A stretch of 64,000 nt of DNA from Montifringilla adamsi (taxonomy: Eukaryota; Chordata; Aves; Passeriformes; Passeridae). The notes beneath the pieces are model-generated. The model saw only the letters and a program-made list of their open reading frames with translations, did not search any database and was not told the origin of the DNA. A program made the translations under genes and the position numbers. Positions 1-11,838 of this stretch are shown piece after piece. The first letter of the stretch is position 1. Each line of letters starts with the position of its first letter. The stretch covers positions 3,673,041 to 3,737,040 of the forward strand of contig JAGGNK010012003.1 in assembly GCA_017590115.1 (NCBI GenBank). The letters are read 5' to 3'.

Positions 1-1315
1 CCTGCATTTGATTAAAAGCAGGGTGTGTAAAGCTCTTTCAGGGCTTGGTACCATTTCTGATTCAGATCAATTTAACAGACTATGAACATACCCAGTGCAA
101 AAATGGTTTCTTCTGCTTTGGCTGATACCAGAAAGGAAGATTTGGTGTTTACTTTCAATATTTGGATTCAGCCTAAACATATGTCCAGTGACTCAAATGC
201 TACTTCTTCATACTGTCTCTTTGGAAAACTACCTTCGGCATCTCAATAGAACAGAATTATTTCTGCATTTTCTTGCTTCCTCTTGGGTCATAAATGCAGC
301 AAGAAGGGCCTTCTGCAGAAGACTTTGCCCCTCAGTACAGGAAGTTCAGGTCTATGTGCAAATGAAAAATATTCTAGACAATGTTCCATATCTAGGTTGT
401 TTTGTTTCTTGCCCCCCGTGTCCCCCCCAGTCTGAGAAGAGGATCTGGTTCAGCTTTTGCAGGAAGTATCTTTGGAGTAGTAGTTTCTCTGATTGATTTT
501 TGGTAATTTTTAGGTACCTCTACAGCTTGTCCCAAAATTAAGTGCATGGAAAGAACTAGTTTAGATTATTTTATCCTTTCTGCTACTTTTTGCTCCTTTA
601 CCCCCCTATTCCTTTATCCTTCCCTGTTCCTCCACAGCTGCCATTAAGAACAAGTCAGTGACTCACAAAGGCACATTTTCACTCATTCACTACATCACAG
701 CCCTCCACGCTCACCCACTCCAGGGTTCCGTGACGCTTGATCTCTGCCACCAGGAGCATCCAATTCTGCGGCCAGCGCTAAGGCCAAAGGGAACTCTACA
801 AACCAGTTATTCTCTGTTTCCCCCAGGAACAAAACTGTGCCGATGTTACTGCCCTCTAAAGATGTGTGGATCAGCATTAAAGTGCTGACCTGTTCAACAC
901 TTCTGGCACCCTTTGAACTGGGGAGCTTTGAAGCCAAGGCTGTAACGAACTCGTGTATAATAAGCTGCTGCCCCATGCCAGGCAAGGCAGAGGTATCAGG
1001 GACTGATGGAAGCTTTTGAAAGCACAAAATGCTATTAAAAACTGTGAGGGACTAGAGAAAAAGGGACAGTGAAAAACAAATCTCCCTTCCATGCAGCGAT
1101 ACGTCTAACTTTGGCAAGTTGGAACTAGGGTCACTAAAGCAGATTTAAAGCTTGAAAATTTTGGGGTGGCTGGCTTAGGTTTTGGCTTTTCAGCTCCTGT
1201 TGAAACTGGGGCTCTACTGGGAGACGGTTCAGTTCAGGGCTTTCCTTACCTTTCTGCACCAGTAAGTTGTTGGGGAAGGGAGAACCAGTCTGCATAGCAA
1301 TAATTATTATCAATT
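1..1315. other. non-coding stretch, nothing recognised
   Basis: I see no gene, RNA gene or family-level repeat here. Short reading frames occur on both strands and overlap each other, as expected by chance. Base composition is mixed, with pyrimidine-rich patches near 590-640. Confidence 0.6.
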
Positions 1316-1319
1316 GTAT

Positions 1320-1525
1320 TGTGCTTTTTATCTTCAAAGTGCTTTACAGACACAAACTAATTATTCCTCTGCAACACCCCTGTGAAGAAGATGGTAAGTA
1401 TCATTATCTCTGTTTTACCAATGGAGAGACTGAGCCAGAGCATTTAAGTGATTAGCCTGGGGCCACAGGGGCAGTTAGTGTCAGGGCTGGGAATGCAGGA
1501 GTGTCTCTGCTCCCAGTCAGCACCA
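1320..1525 (-). mobile_element. MIR/CORE-type SINE fragment, antisense
   Basis: Read on the plus strand, this has the landmarks of an inverted MIR in order: AAAGTGCTTTACAGAC near 1337, a weak match to the 'cctctgaag' core near 1380, TTTTACCAATGGAGAGACTGAG near 1412-1433, a match to the 'ttaagtgacttgcc' block near 1444 and AGGGCTGGGAATGCAGGAG near 1483. MIRs are tRNA-derived, LINE-mobilised SINEs that have long been inactive in amniotes. The copy is heavily diverged. The family call is from memory of the consensus. Confidence 0.7.
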
Positions 1526-3404
1526 GGCAACATATCTCTTTAGTAGGAACAAAAGGGAACCTTTCTCCAGACTTGGAACCTAAAAGAAGTTCATTTTTTT
1601 TGGCAAGGGATTATAAACTCTTTCTTTAAAATGTAATCATAATTGGAAAAAACACTGTGGAGTAAGGGCACTGAAGAGGGTTGAAAGCCAGCTTTATGTC
1701 TGCTTTATAGGTAATTCTAGAATCTGGAAATTTGGGAAAATTCCTGGAAAATTTATGCAGGGGATGCAGAGCTCTGTTTCGGGGGTGGGGTGTGGGGGGA
1801 AGTGACATATTTGAAATTTCCCATGGAAGGAAAAGTAAATTATAATATTTTTTAAATATCAAAATGTTTCATTACAGACGTTTTCAAAATGAAACTGAAC
1901 CTGAAAGTCTGTGCTCTGAAGTTCTCAGTTCAGACATGGCTTGAGGGCTTTTAAATTCCTCCATGCCTATGGGCTCTCAGTGAGGTTCTCAGGGCTTCCA
2001 CAGGAATGTTACAGCTGAGCCCCGCAGTGCCTCTATTCTACCCCGTAAAAAAAAATCAAACTTTTTAAATACCATCAATAGCTTGTCACTATTTGCACTG
2101 GAACAGAAAAGGAGCAGGAATAGTTGGAGGTCCAGATGGGAAGCACCCTGTCCCGTTCTAGAGCTGTGACCCTGAGGGACAATCCATCACATGGGACACT
2201 GCCTCACTCAATCAGGGATGAGTTAAGGATTAGGGACACTGGGAAGGAACAGACACACTCAGAGCTCCCTTTTCCATGAGATTTCCTTTGGCCTTAGGAA
2301 CTGAAGAGCAATCACACACCTCACGCTCTGCTTAAGGAGGAGCTGAATTTTCAGGGCAGGAGAATAGGAATAAAAGGCATCCTTTTACACTGAGCTTTAT
2401 ATTTTGGTTTGGAATCAAGAGCTAATGGACAACACAAGACCTTTTTGCATATCTCATCTCACAGTACCAAAGAGGGGCTAGAACCTGGAAAAATGATAAT
2501 ACCCAACACAGAGTCAAGGCAAAGTTTTTCACACAGCCCCGATTCTTTTTCAATCTAAAACAGTGAGCCAGATCCTTAAACACTCACAAGCTGTCATGAG
2601 GGCTGGATCTTCTAAAGAGCTCTGTAGCCCACCAGCTTGGCACTTCTTTAAATCTAGGTAGTGATTTTGATGCCTAAATGGGAGCTTAGCCCTTTTGCAA
2701 ACCTGCTTCTGATCGTGCATGCTGAGCTGCTCTGCAAACCCTGGCTATCATTGCTCTGCATTCTTCTACTTCCTGGTTGAGAGCTGTGCTGGGAGCAAAA
2801 CTATCAAAGCACCACAAGGAAACCACTCCTGCTATAATCAGGAAGCATAAAAAATCTCAGGAACCAAACTGTTCAGCCTCTATTACTATTTGGGCAATGG
2901 CTGTACCTCTGGTACTTCTTTATCCTTACATATATCAAGGCTGTGCGATGGCAGGTACTATGAAACCTTCTAAAATAGAGACAATCCCAGCACTGAATAG
3001 TTTATAATCAAAATAGAAGATGAGGCAGAAAGTGTGTGCAACAGATGGACAGATCTGGCATAAGGAATACACAGGGTAAATGTTCTAGTGAGTGCCTCCA
3101 GTTTGCAGAGCAGAAAAGAGCAGTCAAGGATAAGCTTTGCTGCTTACCTTACCTGACCCCTAAACCTTTTGAGATTTACCCACAACAATTAATTATTCCT
3201 TTGACTGGCCAAGATGATTCACAGCTGCTCATGCCATCCCAAAGCTCAAGATCTAAGTAAATGTATTGAAATTAGTGGTGGCTTCATTCCAGGAAACTTG
3301 CATTTAGTTTTGATTCAAAGAAGCTCCGCACCCTTCCCACCTCTTGTTTCTTCCCTCTTCCAGCCCTCAGCAAATGTGGAGCTCTACAGCTTGGATTTAA
3401 TAGT
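1526..3404. other. non-coding stretch, nothing recognised
   Basis: No gene or clear repeat is visible. Short A-rich runs (near 2045) are present, and reading frames are short and overlapping. Confidence 0.55.
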
Positions 3405-3600
3405 GGTTGAGACTCAGGAATGGGAGTCATGAGATCTGAGTCCTATTCCTGTCTCTAATACAGGGCGGTTTTCGGTGAGTCACTTCCCCTCTGTCTTACT
3501 CAATATCCTTGTTTGTAAATGGGGTTAACAATACTGACCCATCTCATGGAAAAATTGTGAGTTCATTAATATCTGTGAGCATTGCAGTAGCTGACATTCT
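3405..3600 (+). mobile_element. MIR/CORE-type SINE fragment
   Basis: The sense-strand MIR order is visible. A B-box-like segment (GAGTCATGAGATCTGAGTCC) is followed by GGTGAGTCACTTCCCCTC, then TGTTTGTAAATGGGGTTAACAATA and a CATCTCATGG segment that corresponds to 'acctcatagg'. This is an old SINE relic with no coding role. Confidence 0.7.
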
Positions 3601-5089
3601 GGAGCATCTCCTTGGCTTTAGTAGTTCTGTGTCTGCCACTATCCACGTACTTGTGTGGTGCCAAGAAGTTCAGGTGGTAATGGGACAGTTATGGACTGTT
3701 AGGGGGTTCTGAACTGACTTCAACTCCTTAATAATTAGTATTGCCAGGAGGGCAGACAAGAGGAAGAGCAGAAGTTAACTCAGTTCTCATTTGCTAGAGG
3801 GTTTACCAGCTCCTAACAGAATATACTCACTCTGGTGTTTACCATTATAATGCTGTCTGCAATTTCCTGGGCACCTTCCTCTTTAGGATCAGTCTGGTTT
3901 TCAAGTACAGGCCCACACTCATTTTCCTCCTGGACTGAGCTGTTGTCTCCATTTGATAGATGCTGATGCAGAGTTGCAAATAGGTGAAGCTACTCATCAG
4001 GCTCACTCACTGTCAGCTGTCTGGGACAATCTTCCCTTGATGACACTCATTGCACAAAGACCCTTCACTCCTCCTCTTTGATAATTTAGTCTTTTATGAG
4101 AACTAGAAATTATCAATACCAGACTTTAGTGAGTTGAAAATGGACATTTCAGACTTTTAAATAAAAAGCCCTGATCTCACTTCTTCCCTCATAGAACAGG
4201 AACTTACATCTTTCAGAGCCCAGTTCTCCCTTCAGCAAAGTCAGTCCCAGTAAAAGCTGACACTGTATCCATCACTACCTGACTTAAATAAGGTTTTTCC
4301 ATATTGAGTCAGTGGGCTGGACAGCTTGGAAGTTTGCTTTACTGAACTGTACACAAGTCTTTTGACTGGTGGTGGGCTGGGAGGGCTTGAGGATGGTTCA
4401 GTCCAGTGTCTGTCCAACTTCTCCACCTGTAGGAAGGTAGAAAAAAATTCTTTGGGGGTCTCAAAAAGACTGAAACCCCTCACTTTTTCCAGGAAGGAGC
4501 AGGTTTGCGTGTATTCCACTGCTGGTCGGGAATTCCGGGTACTTCTCCTTTCCTCTGAGTGCTGCCACCCAACAGCCTTGGCTGGCTGGTAGCTCCAGCA
4601 GCTGCACCCTCAGCTGGAGTGTGTCCTCTTGATTGAGAGGTTGACAGACATCAAGGACAGGAAGGGAATGCTGCAGAATCATCACCTGCTACAGCCATGG
4701 CTGCCTGCAGGACACACAAGAATGGAGTGAGGGCTTTGACTTCCCAAAGCAAACCTGACAAAACTGTGGAGAGAGAGGAGAATCACAAGGAGGAAAGGCG
4801 GGTACAGGAACTAAAACTGGTGGTTTGGGTCTCTACCCAGCCCAAGAGAAACCACAGTGCTTTTCTTCTCACAGTGGCTCCCTGTGTATAATTGTGGTCC
4901 CAAAACACTGGGGATTTGAAGCTGCATGCAGGAAGATACAGGAGGCAACACAGACATTGTAGAGTACTTGTGTGGTCCTTGCTGAAAAAGTGTATGAGGC
5001 AAAAATAAGCAAATGTAACAGGTTTTTTTCCTTTGACTAGGTCTTGCTGGTTTTGCCATCTCACTTCTAGACTTGCCATGTACAAAAAA
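3601..5089. other. non-coding stretch; possible weak antisense MIR at 3940-4035
   Basis: Around 3940-4035 there is a faint inverted MIR pattern (CCATTTGATAGATGCTGATGCAGAG). It is too diverged to assign with confidence. The rest shows nothing recognisable, although 4240-4690 has overlapping short frames on both strands. Confidence 0.4.
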
Positions 5090-5262
5090 TTCACAGAATT
5101 ATAGGATGGTTTGGATTGGAAGGGACCTTTAAAGATCATCTAATTCAACTCTCCTGCCACGGGCAGGGACAACCTGCACTAGATCAGGTTGTTCAAAGCC
5201 CATCCAACCTGTCCTTGAACACTTTCCTTGGTGGAGCATCCACAACTCACCTCTGGTTTCCA
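5090..5262 (-). mobile_element. CR1 LINE, 3' end fragment, antisense
   Basis: The segment starts with the inverted CR1 terminus (TCACAGAATTATAGGATGG) and continues with TTGGATTGGAAGGGACCTTT, AAGATCATCTAATTCAACTC, the GGCAGGGACAACCTGCACTAG block, and CCATCCAACCTGTCCTTGAACAC followed by a GCATCCACAACT stretch. This is a 5'-truncated copy of the avian/sauropsid CR1 LINE, about 170 bp long. It contains no open reverse-transcriptase frame. Confidence 0.93.
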
Positions 5263-6215
5263 AACCCAGGCCCACAGCTGTGGTACCACCTCAGCAGGCA
5301 ATAGCACAGGGCTGTTCAGGGGGCTCCATGAACACAGCTAATCTGTGAGTACCCAGTGCCATGGGACACACGGAGCCGTGCTGCAGGAATGGGCATTTGG
5401 CTCTGCTCCTCTCACCTGAGTACCTTCCCCGCTCCAGTGTGACTGGCACTGCTCAGCTTCTGTGCCCACAACCTGGGCATGTTTCCAGCCCATTATTAGT
5501 CACCTTATGTCCATGTTCTTGAGATAACTGCCCCAGTCTTCCCTTATCTTTTTTCCTTTATCTTATGTTATTTGGAAGGCAAACTTTGCGAGAAGGATCA
5601 TGTCTAGCTTAAATTTGTTCATTGCATAGTGCATAAGAAGCATTAATAATAGCAACAGTATAATAAATCACAGCATCACAGTAACACATGAGTTAATGTT
5701 CCCTAAAATCCTATGTCAGCTTACTGTATTACAAGCAAACATATTTGATACATGAACTAAAGGACTCATGTACTTGCCAAGGCTCAAGGCCAGTTCACAG
5801 ATTCACTTCTCTCTCTGACACTGCAGCTCATTGTATATCTCCCCACAACAGTGTAGAGTGGTCATTGTTTCCCTATACCTGGTGCTAGAGGTGTTAACAG
5901 CTACAAGAAATGCACCTGAAGAAGAGCTAGGACTTGGTTTAAAGGAAGCACTAGTTTTAAAGAAGTTTTGTATATTTAATGTTTTGAAGTTTGGCTTTGG
6001 GATGTCAGCATCTTGGAATTGTGGAAGGGGGCCTTACAGTTAATATTTCATCCACTCAGAAATAGAAGACTCTGCATTCTCAAGGAATTTCAAATTTCTA
6101 CTGGTAAAAACCACTATAACTCTGCTGATTTGAATGAGGAAGGAGACAAGAAAGATGTCCTGGCGGGGGGTAGGTTAATCCCCCTGGGGTTGTCAGACTG
6201 ATGAACTATTCTCTG
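5263..6215. other. non-coding stretch, nothing recognised
   Basis: I see no gene or repeat. The stretch from about 5560 to 5800 is AT-rich. Confidence 0.55.
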
Positions 6216-6395
6216 TTTTGCTACAGATTTCTTGTGTGACCTTGGGCAAATCACTCTCCCTCTCAATATCACAGTTTCCCATCTGTAAACTGGTGAGAGC
6301 AACAACCGCCCTGCCCCAGAGGGGTGTTTGGAGGATAAATATGTTACAGGCTTGGAGCTGCCGGAGCACAATAGTGACAGGGTTCCGACAAATCC
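6216..6395 (+). mobile_element. MIR/CORE-type SINE fragment
   Basis: The segment TTGTGTGACCTTGGGCAAATCAC is a near-consensus MIR motif. It is followed by a CTCCCTCTC block, CAGTTTCCCATCTGTAAACTGG and the downstream GAGGATAAATATGTTACAGG portion. This is one of the better preserved MIR copies in the window. Confidence 0.85.
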
Positions 6396-8116
6396 TGAAG
6401 ATAGATAGAAGCTGACAATCAGGCAGACTGCTATTAGCAGCTGATTCATTCTCTCTGCTTAATGCATATTTTTAGCAGGCTGTTATTGACTAGACAGGCA
6501 TACAAGTCTGTCAATTAACAGTGTTATAATAAACTAAATCTCTGCACCAGTAGCCTTTGCAGGGTGAATTCAGACCTCACCAACCCTGTGGCACCACACC
6601 TGCAATACTAATAAAGGGTGAAGATTTTCCTGTAAGTCAAGTGGAGATGCCATGTGCTGTGTCCAGGCACAACGGGCATTTCCACCGAGGGGTTCTGAGC
6701 AGCTTCGTGTGCAGTACAGTGACAATTAAGGAGTCTTAGGTGGCCATGGATTTATTACAATGTGTTCATAAACCCTTGTCAAGGAACCATTTCAATACAA
6801 TCATGACCAGACATTCCAGTGATCGGTGCTTAGAGCCCCTCTTGCAAACTGCAATATGATCAGGGAACACTGCTTAATTGTATTTCTTTTACAAAGTGAT
6901 GAAATGTAAAGCCCTGCTCCCAGCTCGCTGGCTGGCACAGGAGTCTCAGCAAATATGTGATTCTCACACTGCAGCTGGACTCTAATGACATGAAAGATGC
7001 TAATGCAATGCAACTGGAACCTTTAATTATCCTGGTGACTAATAGGAAATCTCTCAAAGGGTCCAGGAGAAAGGGCCTTATTCTTCACTGAGAGTCCTCT
7101 GAACTGTGCTTAGAAACGGGGACAGACAAATGGCAAATCTAAATAGACCTGAGTCCCAGAGCTGCAGTGTCTGAGAGAGGGTTTCTCTTTCCTTTGGCAA
7201 TTAGCTTGTCAGACATTGTAAGTAGAGAGAGGGAGAATAACACTGGACCATTACCGAGTTACAAGAATTGGTACCTAAACTTGTTCCACATCCAGCAGGT
7301 AACTGGCTAAACCTGCTGATGAAACAAAAAGATCTGGATTGACTTTGAATGTGTTTGTGCTCAAGGAAGAGAAAGAGTGACAGACAGACAGCTGTCTCCC
7401 ACTTCCTAATTGAGTGGTGACTGTCAGATCTTAATGTACCTTGGGGATCATTTCTGTTTGATATAGACTTTCAGATCCTATTTCTTAAACTTTCTTTATC
7501 AAAAATCTTTTTATTGCTGAAGCATCCAAGCTGAAAACCATGCAGGCCACATTGCCTGGATTTTATGGAGAAATGCACAATGTATGTAGGGTTGGGTAGT
7601 TTGTCACGTTACTCAGTGCTATTGCTGCCTGCTTTTCAGACTGATGCAGATTCAGCCTTGTGTCACCATCAGCTACATCAATTTTTCTCCACTAATTATG
7701 CCAACCACGGATAGAAAGGGAACAAGGGCTAATATGACTTATATGATATTACCTGGCAGCTCAGAGGTAGGAGTAGTCTGCAGACATAAGAGGAAAACTG
7801 TGTCTGTGTCTTTATTCACCCTTTCTCTCAAGCCCTTGACAAAACTTGGCAGTGCTGGATAATACACATCAGTTACAGGGATTTTAAGGACAGAATAAAT
7901 CACTTTCCTGAAGAAATTAAAAAATCAATGCCATTATTCAAACCATGGAATTTAATCCATGCCCCAGATATTACAGAAGTTAGGGAGCTGTTGAGCTGCT
8001 GAAGGAGCCCTGGTGGTGCTGAGAGCATTAGGGGTCAAGGCAGAGAGACAAATGCAGATCAAGCCTTGCCTCTGACATCATGTTCTTGTGGCTGGCACAA
8101 TTGCACTGCAGCAGCA
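6396..8116. other. non-coding stretch; AT-rich possible conserved element at 6430-6545
   Basis: At 6430-6545 an AT-rich block carries homeodomain/octamer-like words (TTAATGCATATTT near 6460, GTCAATTAACAG near 6511). It resembles conserved non-coding elements in composition only, and conservation cannot be seen from one genome. The rest of the stretch shows nothing recognisable. Confidence 0.35.
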
Positions 8117-8206
8117 CAGTGTGTGTGTGTGTGTGAGTGTGTAAGGCAGTATGTGAGTGTCTAAAGGTGTGCAGGAGTGTGTGTGAGTGTGCAGCTGTGT
8201 GCACAC
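8117..8206. repeat. imperfect (TG)n microsatellite
   Basis: A pure GT run at about 8119-8134 is followed by interrupted TGTGAGTGT units up to about 8206. The interruptions (AAGGCAGTA, CTAAAGG, GCAGGA) suggest an older, decaying microsatellite. Confidence 0.9.
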
Positions 8207-9030
8207 TGGTGTCTGTTCATGGACTACTTCACTGCCAGGTTCACAACTGTGCCGTGCAAGGCATGGCCCTGGATTTCTCAGGTGAAAATGCTGCTGCATT
8301 CCCTTAAACTAAAGCAAACCAAACTAAGAGATTCCCTGTGCATTCAAAATCACCTTTTACCAGCCAGTTCTAGTCATGAGCCCCCCAAAATGCAGAAGGA
8401 GCTCCATCAGGGCCTTTGAAGCGTGTAAATGTATTGTTGCTGCCACCATGCAAGCCCAGGCAGTCCTAAGTCTGTTACTTCTCTCTGTTCCTGCTCTTCT
8501 GGTTAAATGCACCTGGGAATAAGTAATTGTTAATATCATAAAAAATTCATCATAAACAAATGGGATGGGCAAGCCAGCTGAGCAAATGCTGGGGAAATGA
8601 GTTAAAAAACCCTGGGATTGGTATAATTGGTAGTGCACTTCTTGGGATCAGGATGAAAGCTGTGTATTTTATATGAAAGTAGAAGAAGGGACAGGCACTG
8701 TGTGTACCTGGAGAGAGGGAAAGCATTCCATGTGTAACTGTGGCTTGGCAAAAGCATGGGCACTGTTGTTAGAAACACACAGAACAGATCACTGGCAGAG
8801 CAGAGGAGTGATGTGATAAGAAATTTAAAGGCCAATTTTAAATCTCTCGCAGCGATCTCTGATTTACATCAGTGCAAACAAGGGCAGAGACATGGCCTAA
8901 GTCAGAGCTGTAGGCATTGTTCAAATGTCTTGGTTGTTTTGTTTTTGTTTTGTTTCCTATATAGATAAAAGATAAAGAAAGCATATATTCTTTGTTAAAT
9001 AGTGCTCAGTGCTAAGGGACTTTCCAGGTC
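8207..9030. other. non-coding stretch, nothing recognised
   Basis: No gene or repeat is recognised. Small T-rich, TTTTG-repeated sequence occurs near 8936-8955. Confidence 0.55.
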
Positions 9031-9567
9031 CTAAAGCTGAGGTGGAACGAGTTTGCTTACATGTGGAATTGCAGCTGATCCAAGAGCACAGAAAATAAAC
9101 AGTGCATGTTCCTCCATCCCTTGAACCCCGTGAGCTACTTTTGCGGTTATCATTCCCTTTGCTGTTGCCTTATCTCTTGCCATGTTTACAGGATTCACCT
9201 TGTCTGCTGCCCAGAGCCTCCTGCCAATCACAGAGGATCTGGGAGCACAGGGAGAGAGAGGTTGGATAAGTGCAGCCCTTGGAGTGGTGGCGGCACTTTG
9301 ATAGCACCAAACACCGCGGTGAGGGGACAACAAACGCAATGTCAGTGGGACTGTGCAGGGCTGGGAATTAAAGAGCCCTGCTGTAACGGTGTGCTGAGCA
9401 GGGAGACCATTAACCAGAGGGAGTCTGTGCATGGGAGACCCACTGAGGTATCTAATACTCGATGTTGCTGCGGGTTTCCAGACGGATTCAACTGCAGCAT
9501 GATTAGATTTAGACCATTTCTTCTTTGTCGTTCCATTAGCAGGCAATAAAGCATGATGAATGTGCAT
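9031..9567 (-). other. 178-codon open frame, unrecognised, probably not a gene
   Basis: This is the longest open frame outside the tandem repeats apart from one at 28931-29545. It has an ATG start near 9567 and runs to about 9031. A 147-codon frame on the other strand lies almost wholly inside it (9106-9549). I recognise no domain, signal peptide or membrane segment in the translation, and there is no obvious splice context. The DNA is slightly richer in CpG than its surroundings. Openness on both strands points to composition rather than coding. It could equally be a conserved non-coding element or a chance frame. Confidence 0.2.
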
Positions 9568-10716
9568 GAGAAAAACTAGATCTGGGCTCTAAGGCACCCA
9601 ATCATCTCTGCAAACCTCAACCCTTCCAGGGCAGGTAAGAGATTTCAACCACTGCCTTGCTTTTTTTTTTAATTTCCTGACTGACTCAGAGACAGTTGTT
9701 ATTATGGATGTCCAGCATTTGCACCATGGTGGAGTTCCCCACTGGTGGCAGCCTCTTCCAGACTGTTGGCCAACCTCTGTCACCATTCTGTCTCTCCTGT
9801 CATGGTCCCAAATGGATAATGCACACACCAAGCTGTAAACACATTTCTTAGCAATTAAGTGTCCTGGCTAGAAAACAACCCAATGGCAATATTACATAAA
9901 TTTAAGTTGCCCAGGAGGTAATCCCATTTTCTTATTTGGCTGCCTATCATTTTATAATTGAATGTCAAGAAGTTCTTGTCATTGCTGCACGTTACATTTG
10001 TGCAACCATGAAGCGGCCGCCAAATGGCTGCAAGTCAAGAAGCACATTGAGCCTAATCCTAGGAACTACAGTCAACCCAAGCAGTATTTGGTAACCCTAA
10101 AATAACTCTGAGAAGTTAAAAGTGAAAAATATCTGCTAAGATAGAAATATGTTCTACATTGTAAACAAACGTGAAAAAATGCAACTTGCAAATGTTTGCC
10201 TGAAGACCTCTGGGTGCTTTTGGGTGTGCTTCACTTGTGTTTGTAACAAAGAACATTTTCCAACCAGCCTGCACCACTGCAGCATTGCTCTTGTACACCA
10301 TGGCATTTGGATTTCTTTTTGGATTGCAACCTTTTCTGTTGTTTGCTTAAACACCTAGCTATTGACATAAGTAATTTAGCTGCAAATCTCCACTTTCCTG
10401 GGAAAAAAGTCCTTCAGAGGCTGCTTAAGTGCTTAAAACCATGGCCTCAATACTCTCCCAAGGTTGCAAAACCCAGAGGAAAATAACCCAAACCCCTTTA
10501 ATTTAAATTGGAAGTCACAATTTTTTTCTCAGTCTCATGATTTTTGGTGAGCTTGACCCATTTAGAATGGTTCAGCTTTGCTGTTCCCCATGATGTAGAC
10601 AGCCTCTGCAAGATGGGTCCAAACAGCCTCTTAAAGGTCATTTATTCTCCCTTCCATTGCCCTCATTTTTGTTAAATGCATTTAATTAATTATTTTTACC
10701 TGGTGTTTCTGCCTGA

Positions 10717-10740
10717 TTTTTTTTTTTTTTTTTTTTTTTT
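10717..10740. repeat. T24 homopolymer
   Basis: A run of 24 T follows GCCTGA and ends at AGAAATACTC. No processed-pseudogene sequence is recognised on either side, so I do not call it a retroposed poly(A) tail. Confidence 0.9.
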
Positions 10741-11821
10741 AGAAATACTCGTGGATTTAGGGCATCAATAAAATATTCTTCATTTTTAAAATTGAAAGAT
10801 GAAGACCAGCATAATGAACTTGCCACTTCCTTGAAGTTCTGGTAACTTGGGTGTGATCTGATGGTACAGAATGATTCATGGGATAAAATTATAGACTTAT
10901 GCAGGTGTGTACAAGAGCCTGGGTGGGGTGTAGTCAAACAGGGAATTTTATATGTCAATAAACATGGGCATGTGGTATAAAGAAACTGTACTGCCTTCAA
11001 AAAACCCTTATTTTATTTTATTTTAATTTGATAAGGACAAATTGAATGACCAGAATAGTCAAATATAGACATTGCTTTTCTCTTCTTCTGGCAGAGTCCG
11101 AGAAACAGAGATAGCACTGTATACCTCTGAGCAGGTGGAACCTGGGTCTGATTCTTAGCAATGTGCAGCTCATGCCTAGATACTCATTCCTGAAGTCTGG
11201 ATGGATTTTATTGGAACTGGATGACATGGAAGAGCCTAAGCTGAGGCAAACCTTCCTCTGCAGAGTGTTTCTGGGGCTTTCTCCTTTCTCTGCCATTGCC
11301 ACAGTGAGTGTCAGTCTTGTTCTGGGGAGCCCAATCTCAGCTGGCTGCTGGACCAAGAGAAAAAGCTCTGCCCCTGTGAGCAGGGAGCTGCAATCTCACA
11401 CCTGATCAGTGCCAGATACAGTGAAGGTCAGAAGGCCAAAGGTTGAGAAATCTGGCTTGCAAAGCAAGTAGAAATGTTTCTGTTTGCAGACAGAAATGCT
11501 GACTGTACACAGAGCCACAGGAACTTCCAAACCACAAGAATTGCCTCTCACTGCTTCCCTCTTCATCTTCTTTTCCTCCACCACCAACCTTTTCTCTTTC
11601 TTGCCGCTGTTGGCCTGAAATTCTTCTTGCCTGAAGCCCCTGCTGTCTGAGACAGCCTACACACGTCTGCCTGAACTCTGCTGCTTTCAGACTTTGTTAG
11701 AAAAGAGATTTTTGAAAAAGAGACACGAACTTGGAAGCTGGTATAAAGTTATACAGCTTTGCTGAAATCAGGGGAGTTAGGCAAATAAGAATTTTTCAAA
11801 TGTCAGGGACAAATGTTTTGG

Positions 11822-11838
11822 TTTTTTTTTTTTTTTTT
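11822..11838. repeat. T17 homopolymer
   Basis: Seventeen T follow TTTTGG and end at CCCTTCATGC. It is simple sequence with no associated element recognised. Confidence 0.9.
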
